The notes under the pieces were generated by a model. The model was not told the DNA's origin. It ran no database searches and saw only the letters and a list, made by a program, of their open reading frames with translations. Shown piece by piece: positions 21,731 through 34,500 of a stretch of DNA of 64,000 bases; positions within the stretch are counted from its first letter, which is position 1; every line of letters begins with the position of its first letter. This DNA comes from Cryptomeria japonica. Its lineage: Eukaryota; Streptophyta; Pinopsida; Cupressales; Cupressaceae. The stretch spans positions 876,811,594 to 876,875,593 of the forward strand of contig NC_081409.1 in the NCBI RefSeq assembly GCF_030272615.1, written 5' to 3'. The translations under genes and the position numbers were made by a program.

Positions 21731-22047
21731 AACTTTTATTATTTCAATATCAAATGGAAACAGGGTTGTTCAGCGGTACTTTGTCATTGTTGGCAAAGGG
21801 GGAGAAGTACTCTATCTATTTTGGAGACAAATAGGGAGAAGTATCTGGTTTTAAAATTTTGATATGTGTTTTGATATATGCTATATGCTCTGATATCTCA
21901 ATGTTTATGTTCTGTATGCAAAATTGCTATACATAATTAAGGGATAGTGTATATGCCTAGGGGGAGCAATTTTGTTAAAGGCATGTTTTTGTTGTAAAAC
22001 ACTTAGATGTCAAAATTTTAATTTTCCTAAGTGTTGCCATCGATGCC

Positions 22048-22058
22048 AAAGGGGGAGA
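22048..22058 (+). other. Polypurine tract of element 1
   Basis: aaagggggaga lies one base before TGTTGGC of the right LTR. The same tract, with the same gccaaaggggg context, precedes the right LTR of element 2. Confidence 0.9.
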
Positions 22059-22059
22059 T

Positions 22060-23220
22060 TGTTGGCATTTTTGATGTTTATGTTGTGATTGTCATTGATG
22101 GACACACACTTGTATTGAGATCCCCTTTGTATGTATGAGCTAGAGCTCAACCAGTATTTGTTCCAACTGGTATGTTGTATTCTAGTCTTTAGACTATTGG
22201 TGATTTTGCAGAATGTATTTCCCGGTCTAAAGCAGCATGTCGACCCTAAGCAGTTCGTAGATCTCAAGCGGTATGAGGAAGCAAAGCGACATAACACATT
22301 CTTACCAGTCTTCATTTTTGTCAAACCGACAACCGGTATTTTGTATGAACCGGTAATACTCTGTGATGAGTTACCAACCGACATTTTGTGATGAGTTACC
22401 AATCCACTGATTAATTGACGGTGCCGACACACTGACAGTGCTTTTTGTGTCGTGTTATTGAGTATGTCTAGATTCATTGAACCTAGGAAATTGTAATGTA
22501 ATCCTATTGGACCGACATGAAATCAGATTCCTTCAAAGGGACATCATGTCTAGGGTTTCAAGGAGTTGTCAAAAGGGTTTATGTTGTGCTAGGGTTTAAG
22601 GTGATTGTTGAGTTGTTAAAAGAGCGATCTTATCTATGAAGATCAAGTTGTAACTGAGAGAGAGATAGAGAAGACTGAAGTAATGCTAGAATGCATTAGC
22701 AGTGAACTATACTGGATCTAACCAAGCAGTTTGTGCTATTAGATAGATCAAACACTTGTTGATTACTCACATCTTTGACAAGTCTGTAGCCCTTAACCGG
22801 GTAGGCCCAAAAGCCTTTGTAAAATCCTCTAACAAGGTGGTTCACCTCTGTGAATCTAAAATCCTCTAACAAGGTAGTCTTTAATCGGACTTATCTCCTA
22901 ACAGAGATTGAGATTCCTAACAAGATCCGTTCTGGTGAAGAACATTGTAAGACCTTAACCGGTCTGGTTTCTATTCTGCAAATAGTGACTTGTGAGTTCC
23001 ATCTCATCGTGGTTTTTCCCATTTGGGTTTCCACATCAAATATCTTGTGTTATGGTTGTATTGCTTTTGTGGGTGAATGCTTTACTTGCATTTTGGTTTG
23101 CATGTGTGATAACCAGTCTGTCTGTTAAACTGTTTTATCGGTTTGTCTTCAAACTGTTTAAGTGTTTAAGTACAGAGATTTTTGGCATACTAATTCACCC
23201 CCCCCTCTTAGTATTCATCA
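22060..23220 (+). mobile_element. Right LTR of element 1 (1,161 bp)
   Basis: Same ends as the left LTR and nearly identical in sequence. The 15-bp length difference equals the one duplication in the left LTR. Confidence 0.95.
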
Positions 23221-23225
23221 TAACT
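23221..23225. repeat. Target-site duplication TAACT, right
   Basis: Identical to 15550-15554, directly after the CA end of the right LTR. Confidence 0.95.
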
Positions 23226-23687
23226 AACCTGTAGCTACCTCATAACTACCTTTGAAGTACAATAGTATTAATTGGTTAGGATCTACTTCATTTTTCTAAA
23301 AACAAGGTTCATATTCTATCTCTTAGTTATAATAAGGGACATAAGTCACTTTTATATTTAATGAGAATTTAAAATTTGTAACCTGAGAGAAATGAAAGCC
23401 ATTGATTTTGCTTGCATGAGTCTTGTATCTTCTCTTGGTCCATGAGTTACCTATTCAAGAATAACTTGGCTTTCAAGAGTTCACACACTCTAACTCTATT
23501 TACTAAGCATCCTTTTCTTCTATGAACTCTCAATCTTGAGTAGTGTAACCAAAAGATGCTTTTTATGATCTCACCTCTAGATAGTTCCATTAGCTCATTC
23601 TCATCACTATAATTCATTGAATCTCTCTATAAATCTTCTTAAATACACCAAATTTTTATTGAATCCGCTTCAATGATTGCACATTCC

Positions 23688-25150
23688 TCATTTTTTATCC
23701 AAGATTCCACATATATTGACCCCAATATTTTCATCATGAACAAATTTATTAAATAATACCATCATATTTGAATTAGACTCCTTATATCCCTTGTTGTGAT
23801 ATGCATGAATGCCCTTGTAATAATGTAGCCATAGGATTCTTTGCCATCTTGGAGATGTGATAAGTGAGAACATGCTACAATAAGTAATAGAGTTAGGCTC
23901 AACATCGATGAATAGCATTTGAGAAAAGAGTTTTAAGACATCTTAAGGCATCTTCTTCTTATTCTCTCTAGATATGATTTACAATCATTGTATTTTATGC
24001 AACTATGTCTCCCTTGACTTGCTATTTGCATTAGTCTAAATATTTTCAATATCTTGTTCACCTCACTCTATTCAACCAATTGACATCAAATATAGAATAA
24101 CATTCACGCTCATGGTTTCACCAAAAGATCAACTTAAAAAAAAAGAACACATACAATATTATTTTAAATATCCATTATCACAAAGATTGGTCCAACTTTT
24201 CAAGGCTTCAATGTTAATGTCAAACCAATTTTAACATTCTTGTCTAGATCCTTGATATCAACATCTTTCGAACATACTCATTGAAGATTCTTTAACAACT
24301 CTAATAGTTATTCCATAAACGTGTTTAACAAACCAAATGCAATTGCCAATTATCCATTATGGTAGTAGATAAATAAATTTTTTTTCCTTCTTGTTATAGC
24401 ATTCAGTAGATGTCTTAAACCCCCCAAAAAACCCTATTTTCTTAATCTGCCAAGACAATTTCCCCACCTCTGCATAGATCTTCTATGTTTGTTAATGTGA
24501 TCTGTCTCATTGGCACATGTAAGAAGGACGCTGGCAAGGGTCGAAGAATTCGGCCCACACCTGCCATTTTTATGTGCTTGAAAGTTTCTAAAAACTTTTC
24601 AACGAAGTCATTTTGTGTGCAAGCTGCAATCATTGTATTCTATGAAATCACATCTCTTCGTAGAATTATATCAAACAGTTCACGTACTTTGTCTATCCTT
24701 CTACACAAGGGAACTTGTAAATATAACATCTACCAAAAATATGTAGTCTTCCACACAACAGAGCGCAAGTTTGAACGTTTCAAAAAGCCTTTCCAACGAA
24801 TGCATTTTGTGCATAATCTGCAATCATGCATGTCATGAGGTAGCGTTTTGTTGAAACATTGTTTTAAATGGTTCATTTACCGTGTCTATGCTCAACAGCA
24901 TGCATGTCAGTCAGAGTGTTTTCAACTATAATAACTGATAAAAATCTTCTGCGCTTTAAGCTTTGATAGATGCTTATTACCTGTTTAGAGACTCCCATTA
25001 TGCAGCCAGGGAGGATGGTGGCAAGATTTATGGTATTAAATCTGTTCGTTGCATTTTCTTAAAAAATTGTAATTTTTTTTCCAAGATGGTACCTCTTTGA
25101 AGCGTCCTTTCTAATAGTTCACTCACCTCGATTAGGCTTTGACATATTCC
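23688..25150 (-). pseudogene. PLS-type pentatricopeptide repeat (PPR) pseudogene
   Basis: Read on the minus strand from about 25,150 downward, PPR-type motifs follow one another: ATILPGCIMGVSKQVISIYQ with VIIVENTLTDM (around 25,000-24,900), MIADYAQNAFVGKAF (around 24,820), RIDKVRELFDIILRRDVIS then NTMIAACTQNDFVEKFLETF (24,690-24,570), and DVEPNSITYCSMFS with GIHAYHNKGYKESN (23,910-23,770). The last motif is separated by about 500 bp of unreadable decay. Several frameshifts and stops are present, including a TAG where PPR motifs usually have Trp. PPR proteins are organellar RNA-binding factors; this copy cannot be functional. Confidence 0.85.
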
Positions 25151-25961
25151 CTGATCAGAAGGATTTTTTCTAGGTTTTTATAGATTGAGCTTATATCACA
25201 TTTACAAAGTTTTGAGTTTTAGATTTAAAAGTGAAAAACATTCAGACTTGACTGATATTTTGTAAGCTTAATATGTTGTTTAGTGTGTGGGATTTAAGAC
25301 TGGTAGGCTGAAACTTCTTCCCTAAGAATCAAAGATTGAAAGATATCCATTCTGTCAAATTCATCCACACTATAAAATACAAATGAATACACAAAATGTC
25401 AAAAAAAAACAAAAGAATTTGAGCCTTCCTTAGACCCATTATTCAAAAGCCTTTCAAACAAATTGCAGTTATTGTTCTGCAACAAGTGCCTTGCATCTTG
25501 TTCAGCTTTAAAGGCAATTGTTTTTTCAGAGAATAAAGAAGTGTGGAAGCAAATAGGATTGGAGAGATCGCAGAAGCAGCATGCATAAAGAAGGTCGTAG
25601 GATTTTGAAAAGAAGGTAGTGGATTTATTAGGATTTTAAAAACAAGGTAGTGGATTTAAACAAATAAAATTACCCAATGTGATAAAAGACAAACAATGAG
25701 CTGTGCCATAGACATCGCAGATCACAGGCTTTGAAAAACTAATGACTTAATGATCAGAGGCTTCCCAGAATGATCTAAATCGTATTTTCGGAGGTCTTCG
25801 GAACAGAATTTGGGGTCAAAAATGTCGCCAGTGAAGATTAATCACCAAGTTTACCGTAGATCTAAATATAACTGAGGCTAAAGAAGTTGTCAAATATTGA
25901 AAGGAGGCAACAAAATTGGTAAAAGAAAAGCTGCATGTTGAATTCAGAGTATTATGTATAC
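25151..25961. other. Intergenic DNA left of the solo LTR
   Basis: No supported gene. A short repeated phrase, aaggtagtggattta, occurs near 25,612 and 25,644. The minus strand may hold more decayed PPR N-terminus (near 25,430-25,520), but the reading is weak. Confidence 0.4.
25957..25961. repeat. Target-site duplication TATAC, left
   Basis: TATAC directly precedes the solo LTR and is repeated directly after it at 27168-27172. Confidence 0.95.
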
Positions 25962-27167
25962 TGATGAATACTAAGAGGGGGGGGGGGGGGTGAATTAGTA
26001 TACCAAAAAATATTGTACTTAAACACTTTAATAATCTAGCAGTAAACCGGTAAAACAGTTTAGCAAACAAACCGGTTAACACACATGCAAACCAAATAGC
26101 AAATAATGCATCCACCCACAGAAGCACAATCACCATAACACAAGATATTTTGACGTGGAAACCCAAATGGGAAAAACCACGGTGAGATAAAACTTACAAG
26201 TAACTATCTGCAGATTAGTAACCAGACCAGTTAAGGTCATACAATGTTCTTTACCAGAACAGATCCTGTTAGGAATCTCAATCTTTGTTAGGAGATAAGT
26301 CTGATTAAAGACTACCTTGTGAGAGGATTTCAGATCCACAGATGTGAACCACCTTGTTAGAGGATTTACAAAGGCTTTTTTGGGCCTACCCGGTTAAGGG
26401 TTTCTAACTTGTGAAAGATGTGAGTAATCAACAAGTGAATGATCTAGCAAATGGCACGGTCTGCTTGATTAGATCCATTGTAGCTCATAGCTAATGCATT
26501 TCAGCATTATTCCAGTCTTCAGTAACTCCTTACTCTGTTACAACTCATAGGCTTGATCTTATCAGTTAAGATCACACATTCAAGACCTCATCAACCACCA
26601 CAAACCCTATCAGCTACACACATACTAAAACCCTAGACATGATGTCTTTAAAAGGAATCTGATTTCATGTTGGTCCAATAGGATTACATTGCAAGTTCCT
26701 AGGTTCATTGTATCTAGACACATTTGGTAACACGACACAAAATCACTGTCAAAGTGTCGGTGGATGGTAACTCATCACACAAATATATCGGTTGGTAACT
26801 CATCACAAAGTATTACCAATTTGTCCAACTTTCCAGTTACCGGTTGGTGACTCAGAGTAATACCGGTTTAACGTATTACCAGTTAACAAAAATTAAAGAC
26901 TGGAAAAAGATAACTGTTGCTTCTAACTCCTTTGCTCCGCTCCGCTTGAGATCCTTAAACCACTTGATCTCTCTATGCCGCTTGGATCTTTATACCACTT
27001 GAGATCGGTAAACACTTTCTGCATAACAACAAAAGTCTAAAGACTACAACATGATACCAGTCTGGAACAATTACCGGTTGAGCATAATTCATACATTCTC
27101 AAAGTGATCTTATAGCAAGTGTGTGTCCATCAATGACAATCACAACATAATCATAAAAATGCCAACA
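25962..27167 (-). mobile_element. Solo LTR of the element-1 family, inverted
   Basis: 1,206 bp. On the minus strand it starts TGTTGGCATTTTT and ends with a C-tract then TATTCATCA, as in the LTRs of element 1. Long shared segments include the reverse complement of the tttcccatttgggtttccac region. It has a perfect TATAC TSD and no internal sequence, so it arose by LTR-LTR recombination of a full element. The homopolymer is 14 bases (25977-25990) against eight in element 1. Confidence 0.95.
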
Positions 27168-27172
27168 TATAC
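27168..27172. repeat. Target-site duplication TATAC, right
   Basis: Matches 25957-25961. Confidence 0.95.
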
Positions 27173-27382
27173 TTCACCATCTTTTGTTGATTCCTATGAA
27201 AGTTTTAATTGGAAAGATCTTTGAAAGTATTTCAACTATCTTATGGATATAATCATGAAGGACATCTTATTAGGAATACTAATGGACAAAACCAATCAAA
27301 GGAGTTTGAAACAATGATAAGCCTATATATATTTTAAATGAAATAACATTATGATATTCTTCATTTTTTCATGGGTTGCTTA

Positions 27383-27387
27383 CAAAC
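27383..27387. repeat. Target-site duplication CAAAC, left
   Basis: CAAAC directly precedes the LTR at 27388 and recurs at 39556-39560. Confidence 0.95.
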
Positions 27388-30300
27388 TGTAGAGCCCTCC
27401 CTGATCAAGCTCTCGCTAACTCAGTTGACCATGGTTGACATTACTAATAAATGCTATAATTCAATAGGATGGGCTATGTTAGACAAATAGATTGGTGAGA
27501 AAAGTAATTGAACCAGGTTACTTAATCATTTCACCTTGAGGTGTACATTTTTATGCATTATGGATTTAGAACTTATATGATTCCATGATTTGGATAACAT
27601 TGATGTATGTTGATGCTTCATTTATATGCTTTATGATATAGAACTCTATATGATTCTAGAATAGGATAAATGTGAGATGATGTATGTCATTATTGGATTT
27701 GCAGGACTTTACTATGATGATAGAAATAGGATGCATGTTTTATGTATGGATCAAAATTATGAGGATTATGATTTGTTTATGTGGATTATTTGGATATAAG
27801 ATATATCAATTTGTTTAAATGTAAATTTTATGTAGAGTGTTTGATGTGTGTGTGTTCTTATTCATGTGTTTAATATTATATGAGGTTATTTGGAATTACT
27901 AATGTGTAATTCAGATGCGCAAGAAAATTATCCATGTGACCATGGAAATAATATGGAGAACCAAACCTAGACCTATGTACGTTCGTAAAACCAGGGTTTG
28001 TCTATTTGGAGAGACAACACTTCGTATGTATTGTATTTTATTTGTGAAAGTAAATGTTGCATGTGTGTTAAATTGAATTTATTAATTTGTGTAAATCCAA
28101 CAAGAGACAAATTTCATGTGTAATTTTGTAAAAGCATTTTTATTGTGTCACTTGACACATGTGTTGATTTATGTCTTGATTTTTGAATTGTCTCTTGGAG
28201 GGAGTTGTTTTAACCATAGCTTTTTCAAATAATTTAATGTGGTTCTATATTTTCCTTGGGTAGAGAATCTTTGGGTTGGTTAACTTGGGTTTGACCCGAA
28301 AGTTAACTTTAGATGGGTTTAAAAGGGGTCAAATGGACTCCTAGGGGTAGTTTAAAGGTGTTTCCTAAAGCCCATAAGGTATACCTAAGGGTTAGGAGTA
28401 ATTTTAGGCATGTGACAACTCCCATGTGACTGTTTAGTCATCCCAAAAAGTGAGTTTTCTAAGATGTGCGAAAATTGGATTTAGAAGGCATCTTCTAGGT
28501 TAGTTAACTTTCCTTTTTGATGAGAGATCCCTTTTGATCTTTTCCGGACTTTTTCCTTTTTCAATTTTAGAAACCTGTGAGAACTCTCACTGAGGTCTTC
28601 TTAGGAAAGAATGAGAGATTTTACAGGTAATCACCCACTCTCCATTTTTGGAGACAATGCAATTTTAAAAAGAAAAACAGATTTGGTATAGGAATTTGGC
28701 TAAGGGTAGAGAAGCAAGGAACTTGTGGAATTGGGCTGCTCATCCTCAACTAAACTAGCATACCTTTGGGCAGTTTGAAGGTTGGTTCAACTTATCTTTG
28801 TATTGTTTTCATATTGAATGTTACGTTGAAAAGATTTGCTTGTAAGAAAAGGCCAGTTCTTGCATTTTTCTTTTTTGAAAATTATTACGCGTTATGTCTT
28901 TTATTTCTTGTATGCATTCTGTGTTTTGGGAGTAACCAAGACCTCCTACTCTTGGGAGAGATGATGGTCTTGTGGGTGGTAGAAGTTTGACATCCCTTGA
29001 GTGAGAGGCTCTCGTTATGAGAGTGATCTCAAGGGATATATATGTGACCCTTGTTGCATGGCTTGTTTATGCATTTGGGGGTCATAAGGAGGGAAATAAG
29101 ACATGAATGCGTTGGGGGGCATAAGGATGTGGGGTTATTATACTTATGATAAATCTTTGTTTTCCATGAGGTGGCTTTGTGTTTTTCCATACTTGCAGTC
29201 TCCTCAAGGTACTTGGTCCACTACCACCCTTGAAAAGACATCACATTGTGTGGTGCAGTGTAACCTTGGTTGGGAATATGTTTGTGATTGTTTTCCCCTA
29301 CTTGTTGTGTTTGCATGTGTGTAACCTGTCTAGGGCTTTGTTCTCCAAGCTTGGGGGTGGCTACTAATTAGCCTAGGCTGGGAGGTGAGCACTCCATGGT
29401 CATATTCTATGATTTATTTGCAGGTTGTTGAAAGAAAAAAAAGAGACAAGTAGAAGTTGCTGGATTTATGTGTTTACAAAAAAAGATTTGGGAATGACAA
29501 ATTTATGTTTTTAAGTTGCAGCAATGTAAAAGAGAAACTATGTTGTATCTATTTTCGAAAGGAAATGTATCTAATATTTTTAAGATCCCCATTTAATAGA
29601 AATGAGAGATCCATTTGTAAGGTTGACTATAATGTATTTTAAATATACCATAAGGAAATACATTGTTTTAATTAAAGTATTATTTGGTTGCAAAATGAAT
29701 TATTTAGAGTTTACATTTTTTATTGTTCTTGAAATTTTAAATGATTGCATGCATGTTACTTTGAAAACAAATGTTCAAATTTATTTCCTTATGCATATCT
29801 CTAAGTTTAATTAAAATAAACCTAGATTTATTTAGTTGCTGAATATGTTTTATTATACTCTGTCATTTTTCCTTTTCATTTATTCGCAAAAAACAAATCC
29901 AAAAATTAATATGATTATCTCTAAGTTTTATTTCAATATTTTCTATTCTAAAAATAGTTGCTGTATAAATTGATTTAATTCTGTCTTTTTACTTGTTTGC
30001 AAAAAATTAAAATCTAGAATTAAATGACCTATCTATTTAAAAAAAAAAAAACATATTTATATAGTCACTGTTCATATTTATTTAACTTTGTTATTTATTT
30101 ATTTGTAGAAATGAAACCTACCGTTAATTAGGCGATCTCTGATATATGGAATTTATTTAAAAAAAAAAATACATTGTATTAAATCAGATTGTTATAGTCA
30201 TACTGTTTAAAGTTTCAAAAAAATAAAAATATAATAACTGTATTTTTGCACAATAGAGTTAGCCTGAGTTTCAAATGCATTTAATATATATATATATACT

Positions 30301-30426
30301 ACATTTAAATATTAAAAAAAAAAATGGTTATGTATGCCAGATATATATATAATAAACAAATTAAATACAATTTTTTTTTTACATAAAATAAATTAAAAAA
30401 AAATAAAATAATAACACATTACCATG

Positions 30427-30690
30427 GAAAGGGGCTCGGCCCCTGTGGACTTTTCCGCAGGAACCCCCCCCCCCCCCTTTGCAGTGGGCGGTGACCCCCC
30501 CCAGAGCAACAGTGCCACCGGGGTTGCGGGTCGTGCCTCATAGAGGCGGCCAAGGCCGCCACTGTGGGACACGACTCACAAGGCTCGGCTGCGGCCGTCC
30601 CTGCGGGGAGCTCCCCCCCTCCTCTCCTCCCCCCGCCATGACCTTTGACTCTTAAAAAAAAAAAACTCGGCCGCCCTTCGCCACCCTTAT
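30427..30690 (+). other. GC-rich patch inside the AT-rich LTR
   Basis: Begins ggggctcggcccctg and contains C runs (one of 16), ggcggccaaggccgccac and ctcggccgccc. The surrounding LTR is strongly AT-rich. The counterpart in the right LTR (38496-38700) is about 50 bp shorter. Confidence 0.8.
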
Positions 30691-30724
30691 TTGCTTGGCC
30701 CCTACAACAATAAAGAAATTTGAA

Positions 30725-30749
30725 ACCCTAACCCAGTTTGGGTTAGGGT
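30725..30749. repeat. Hairpin made of telomere-like repeats
   Basis: accctaaccca, loop gtt, tgggttagggt: a perfect 11-bp stem. The same hairpin is in the right LTR at 38747-38771. An AATAAA lies about 15 bp before it, so it may sit near the transcript 3' end. Confidence 0.85.
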
Positions 30750-30854
30750 GTTCGAAAAATCATAGTATGAATTAAGAAATAAAAAATATAAAAGGGTTTA
30801 TTCTTATAATAATAAGGTTAGGGTTTGCATGGATAACTTATAATAAAGTGAAAA

Positions 30855-30855
30855 C

Positions 30856-30907
<52 letters not shown>
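30855..30907 (+). repeat. (TA)n(GA)n microsatellite, left LTR
   Basis: A TA run followed by a GA run, about 53 bp. The right LTR has about 79 bp at the same place (38877-38955). Confidence 0.95.
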
Positions 30908-30910
<3 letters not shown>

Positions 30911-31509
30911 AAAATATGAAGGGATAGGGCAAATTTTAGATTAAATATTTTATTAAGTGTTTTAATCTATATATATGTTTATAATAAACATATGGGAAAA
31001 TATATGTTTTTTGATAAACATAAGGATATATTTTAAAATGATGTTTAATATTTTATTATCATTTTTGTAGTTTATTCTGATATGGATTTTGGAGATTAAA
31101 CCTTATAGGGCGATTTTCATTATGAATTTAATTGACCCTATGTTGATTTAGTGTAATCATATTTTAATTATTATTAAAATAAATTTTAGTCATTATAAAC
31201 TAAGTGCTAGGACTAATTTATTTAGTTCCTAAAAATAATTAATGGTTATTGGAGATTAATTTTATCTACGCCAATTAATTGACTAAATTAATTTATTGAT
31301 TAAAATCGATGAGATAATAAATAATTCTTTTAGTGTTTCGCATTTGATTTAAATTAATATCACTTACTTGAGTTAGTGGTTAGGGTTAACTCACGCATAG
31401 TTAAGACAAACTTGCTAGTGCATTTCATGTTAGCAAATTTAATGTTTTAAGTTGTGATTAAAATTTTTTTTTTATCCTGTTCATACCCAAAAGTTTGGGC
31501 ATGACATTT

Positions 31510-31521
31510 TGGTATCAGAGC
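31510..31521 (+). other. Primer binding site of the LARD
   Basis: TGGTATCAGAGC, three bases after the left LTR, is the common plant initiator-Met tRNA primer site. Confidence 0.92.
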
Positions 31522-34500
31522 CTTAGGTTCAAACACTGGTGAACATGGGCTACATTCATAACTTAGTTGAAACCAAACTATGGCTTGAAGTATAACACCT
31601 AGGTGGAAACTTGTGATATAACAAAGAGAAACATAAGTGAAAATTCTTTTAAATCAATAGATCAACATATATCAATTCAAGGGGATTCCAAGGATCACTG
31701 GAAGCCCTGAAAATTTGAAACTTATTAGTCATAATATTTATGGCTTAAATAAAACCCCAAAGGGCGCGAAATTTTCAATTATTAATTTATATGAAATATT
31801 TTTGGTGTTTAATTATGGAATTTAGCTCTTTAGTACTTATGGGGTACCATTCAATTGGAACCTAAACACAATAATTGCCCTAATCAAATCAAGTATGAGG
31901 AGTTAATTCTTCAATAAAATACTCTTGATGGTAACTAAGAGAATGCCTTCCATCGAGATATGTTCTTGACATGGCAAGTCGAGCAAGATAGTTAGACCTA
32001 AGATAAAGGCACAATAAACAAGATAAATAAGATCGAGACAGTTCAAGTTAAGTTTTTAAGCTATGTGAAATTATGATGGTTAAAAAGATCAAGGCCGCCA
32101 TTGGAGACATAAATGAAGAAGAGTTAAAAGGAACTCTTGCGAATCTCAGATAGAAGCATTAACCTATCCTAATGACTAGGTACCTTAAGAATGTGGTCAT
32201 GCTAGATTTCTTATTAAGAGCATTTGTTAGACAATTTTTGTAGTAATGCAGTGAAGCTAGAGTTAGATAACCCTGAAGATTAGAACTAAAATGATGAATG
32301 ACAATCTCCTTGATCAGAAAACCCTAGTAATACTATAGATGAGTTAAATAAGTAGAAAGGAGGCATGAACTTCTTGGGTTAAAACACGTAATTACAATAA
32401 ACCCTAAGTTCATCTGTGGTGATGTAATTGGGGAAACAAGCAAGTAAAACCTCAACTAGTTCCTTTATGGGAAGAGAATCTTCTAGAAAGTAAATAATGG
32501 AAGAGAGAGTAGAGTTGATTTGGGAATCATACCAAAAATCCCAATTGAAGTGCAAGGAGTGTAAAAGCATTAGGATTTTATTATCTAGGAATACGTAACT
32601 AATACTCGTTCAGAAAACTAAGGAGAAAAGTGCAACCCAATCATGGTTAGTCACTAGGTACAAGACAATATGTAACACAATTTAACTACTAGGCACAATC
32701 GAAGAAGTTTTGCAAATTATGGCACTCAAATGTAAAGGTATGCGAAAACATTAAGTATGGATGAAGCAACATGTGGATGGAAATGGCTTATGGAAAGATA
32801 GTATAACAATAATATAATACCAAAGTTTTAATGAGAATTAGTTGGTAGTATAAAATATTTTATGAGAACATTGATAAGGAGCCGAATTTTGTGGTTAGCC
32901 AAGGGAGAACTTGGAAAGTTATGGGAGTCTTAAGACATTGGTAATTATTGGACACCTTTAAGTTATACTGTAATTAGGTAACAAGATATTATGATGATAA
33001 GGTGGCTTTTTGTGGATTGAAGGAAATCGTAAGTTGTGATATGCTGGATTTGGCCAGTAAGTAAATATAAATAAGTAATATGGAAAGAGATAGCTTCTTT
33101 TTTTTTACCAAATTTTATTTAAAAAGGTGGGTGTTGATCACTTCTCGAGTGCACACCCCCTTGATTTCATAGTTGCAAATGTGAAGTGGGAGAGAATAAG
33201 TCCACTCTCCGAGTTGTTTGAAATATGTCATGAAATGTGCGGGTAGAAACTGTTGTCAACCGTTATTGATCTTTATTCCACCCCAAATGGTTCTTAACCA
33301 TAACTGTTAGCAATTTGACAACAAGCTCCTACTTAATGAAGGCAAGTGAATGTTAGGGGTGAAAATATAAGGATCTAAGAAAACAAATGATGTCCCTAGT
33401 AAAATTATATGATTACATTATATAAATCCTAAGTGGTTCTAAGTAAACAAGTGTCAATTTTGTACTGAACTATCAATCGTGTGTGTAAGACATGGAAGTG
33501 TCAATACTCGAGCTACCACGTAACATTGAATCAAGGTTTAGCATATTAAGATAATTAATAGAAGCCATATTAAATTAAGTAATTAAGGAGGGATGTAATT
33601 ACAGGATGGAGGAAACTGGATATTTATTAAATAATTGATATTGAGCCAAGTAACTATATAAATGTCTATTTAGTAGAAGATGATCTAATTAAGTACTATT
33701 AAATGCAATTGTAATGAAAGGGACTTTTGAGTGAAATTATTATTGCCCTTATAAAATTTATTCGATCCACTTGATAATAGGAGTTATTGTATTTGTTATG
33801 TTAGTAATTTTCTTAATCCTATCGCCTAGGAGTTTTATCGAGACCTAAGGTTTCATTGGATCAACTTGTTAAGCTTTAACCTCTAAGTAAGCATAGATTG
33901 CATATAATTAAGTGTTCAAAAAACAATTAGTGCAAGAGGAATGGACAGAGAATGGTAGAGTTAGTGCAAGCACCTGTTAGAATATAATTAAGGACGTTAA
34001 TAACCCTAAATAGATAGTGGATTATATCGGAAAGTGTTGCTTGAAATAGTAAGCACGTGAAGGTTAAAATGGAACACGATTTATAAAAATGAATGCGATC
34101 TCTTGTGTATAAGAATTTATTTCATAAATCAATAAAGGATTATAAAGAATCTAATTACCTTAAGAGTCTAACAATCACTTCCTAACACACTCAGGACATG
34201 TAATCTTGGGTGATGTGTTGCGGTTACTCCCTAGGGTATGACTAGTATGGTCATCTTGTTTCGAGTTTTGATTGGTCAGTATTTTCAACTTTCTTTGAAA
34301 AGTATATTGTGACCTAGGGCCTAGTACTTTCTTTTATTTATTTTATTTTTATTTTTTTATATGAAGAGAGGACCACTAAATTTATGTTTCTTTTTATTGG
34401 AACTATGGCACTTGTCATGTTTCTTGTTTTAATATCTTTCAATTGCTGGAATTTTTCTTCTTTTGAAAGGACTTGGTAAAAGTAATTTTTATTTTGACCT

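Larger units (their letters stand above)
15555..23220 (+). mobile_element. Complete pol-less LTR retrotransposon with gag and an unknown second ORF (element 1)
   Basis: 7,666 bp bounded by a perfect 5-bp TSD. The order is LTR, primer binding site, gag with zinc knuckles, a ~450-bp spacer, a long unknown ORF, a polypurine tract and LTR. No RT, protease, integrase or RNase H is recognisable, so it would depend on enzymes in trans. LTR ends and the tRNA-Met-type primer site resemble Ty1/copia elements. Structurally it fits gag-retaining non-autonomous elements (TR-GAG type), but with an extra gene where pol would be. Confidence 0.9.
27388..31506 (+). mobile_element. Left LTR of the LARD (4,119 bp)
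   Basis: From TGTAGAGCCCTCC to GGGCATGACA. Contains a GC-rich patch (30427-30690), a telomere-like hairpin (30725-30749) and a TA/GA microsatellite (30855-30907). ORFs of about 60-75 codons in it recur in the other LTR only because the LTRs are copies. Confidence 0.93.

Noticed and set aside
28766-29324. ORFs of about 73 codons in the left LARD LTR, repeated at 36940-37498
   Set aside because: They recur because the LTRs are copies of each other. No motif, no good start context, and composition like the rest of the LTR.
30725-30749. Interstitial telomere repeat
   Set aside because: Only one and a half motif units per arm in an inverted arrangement; it is a hairpin in an LTR, not a telomere array.
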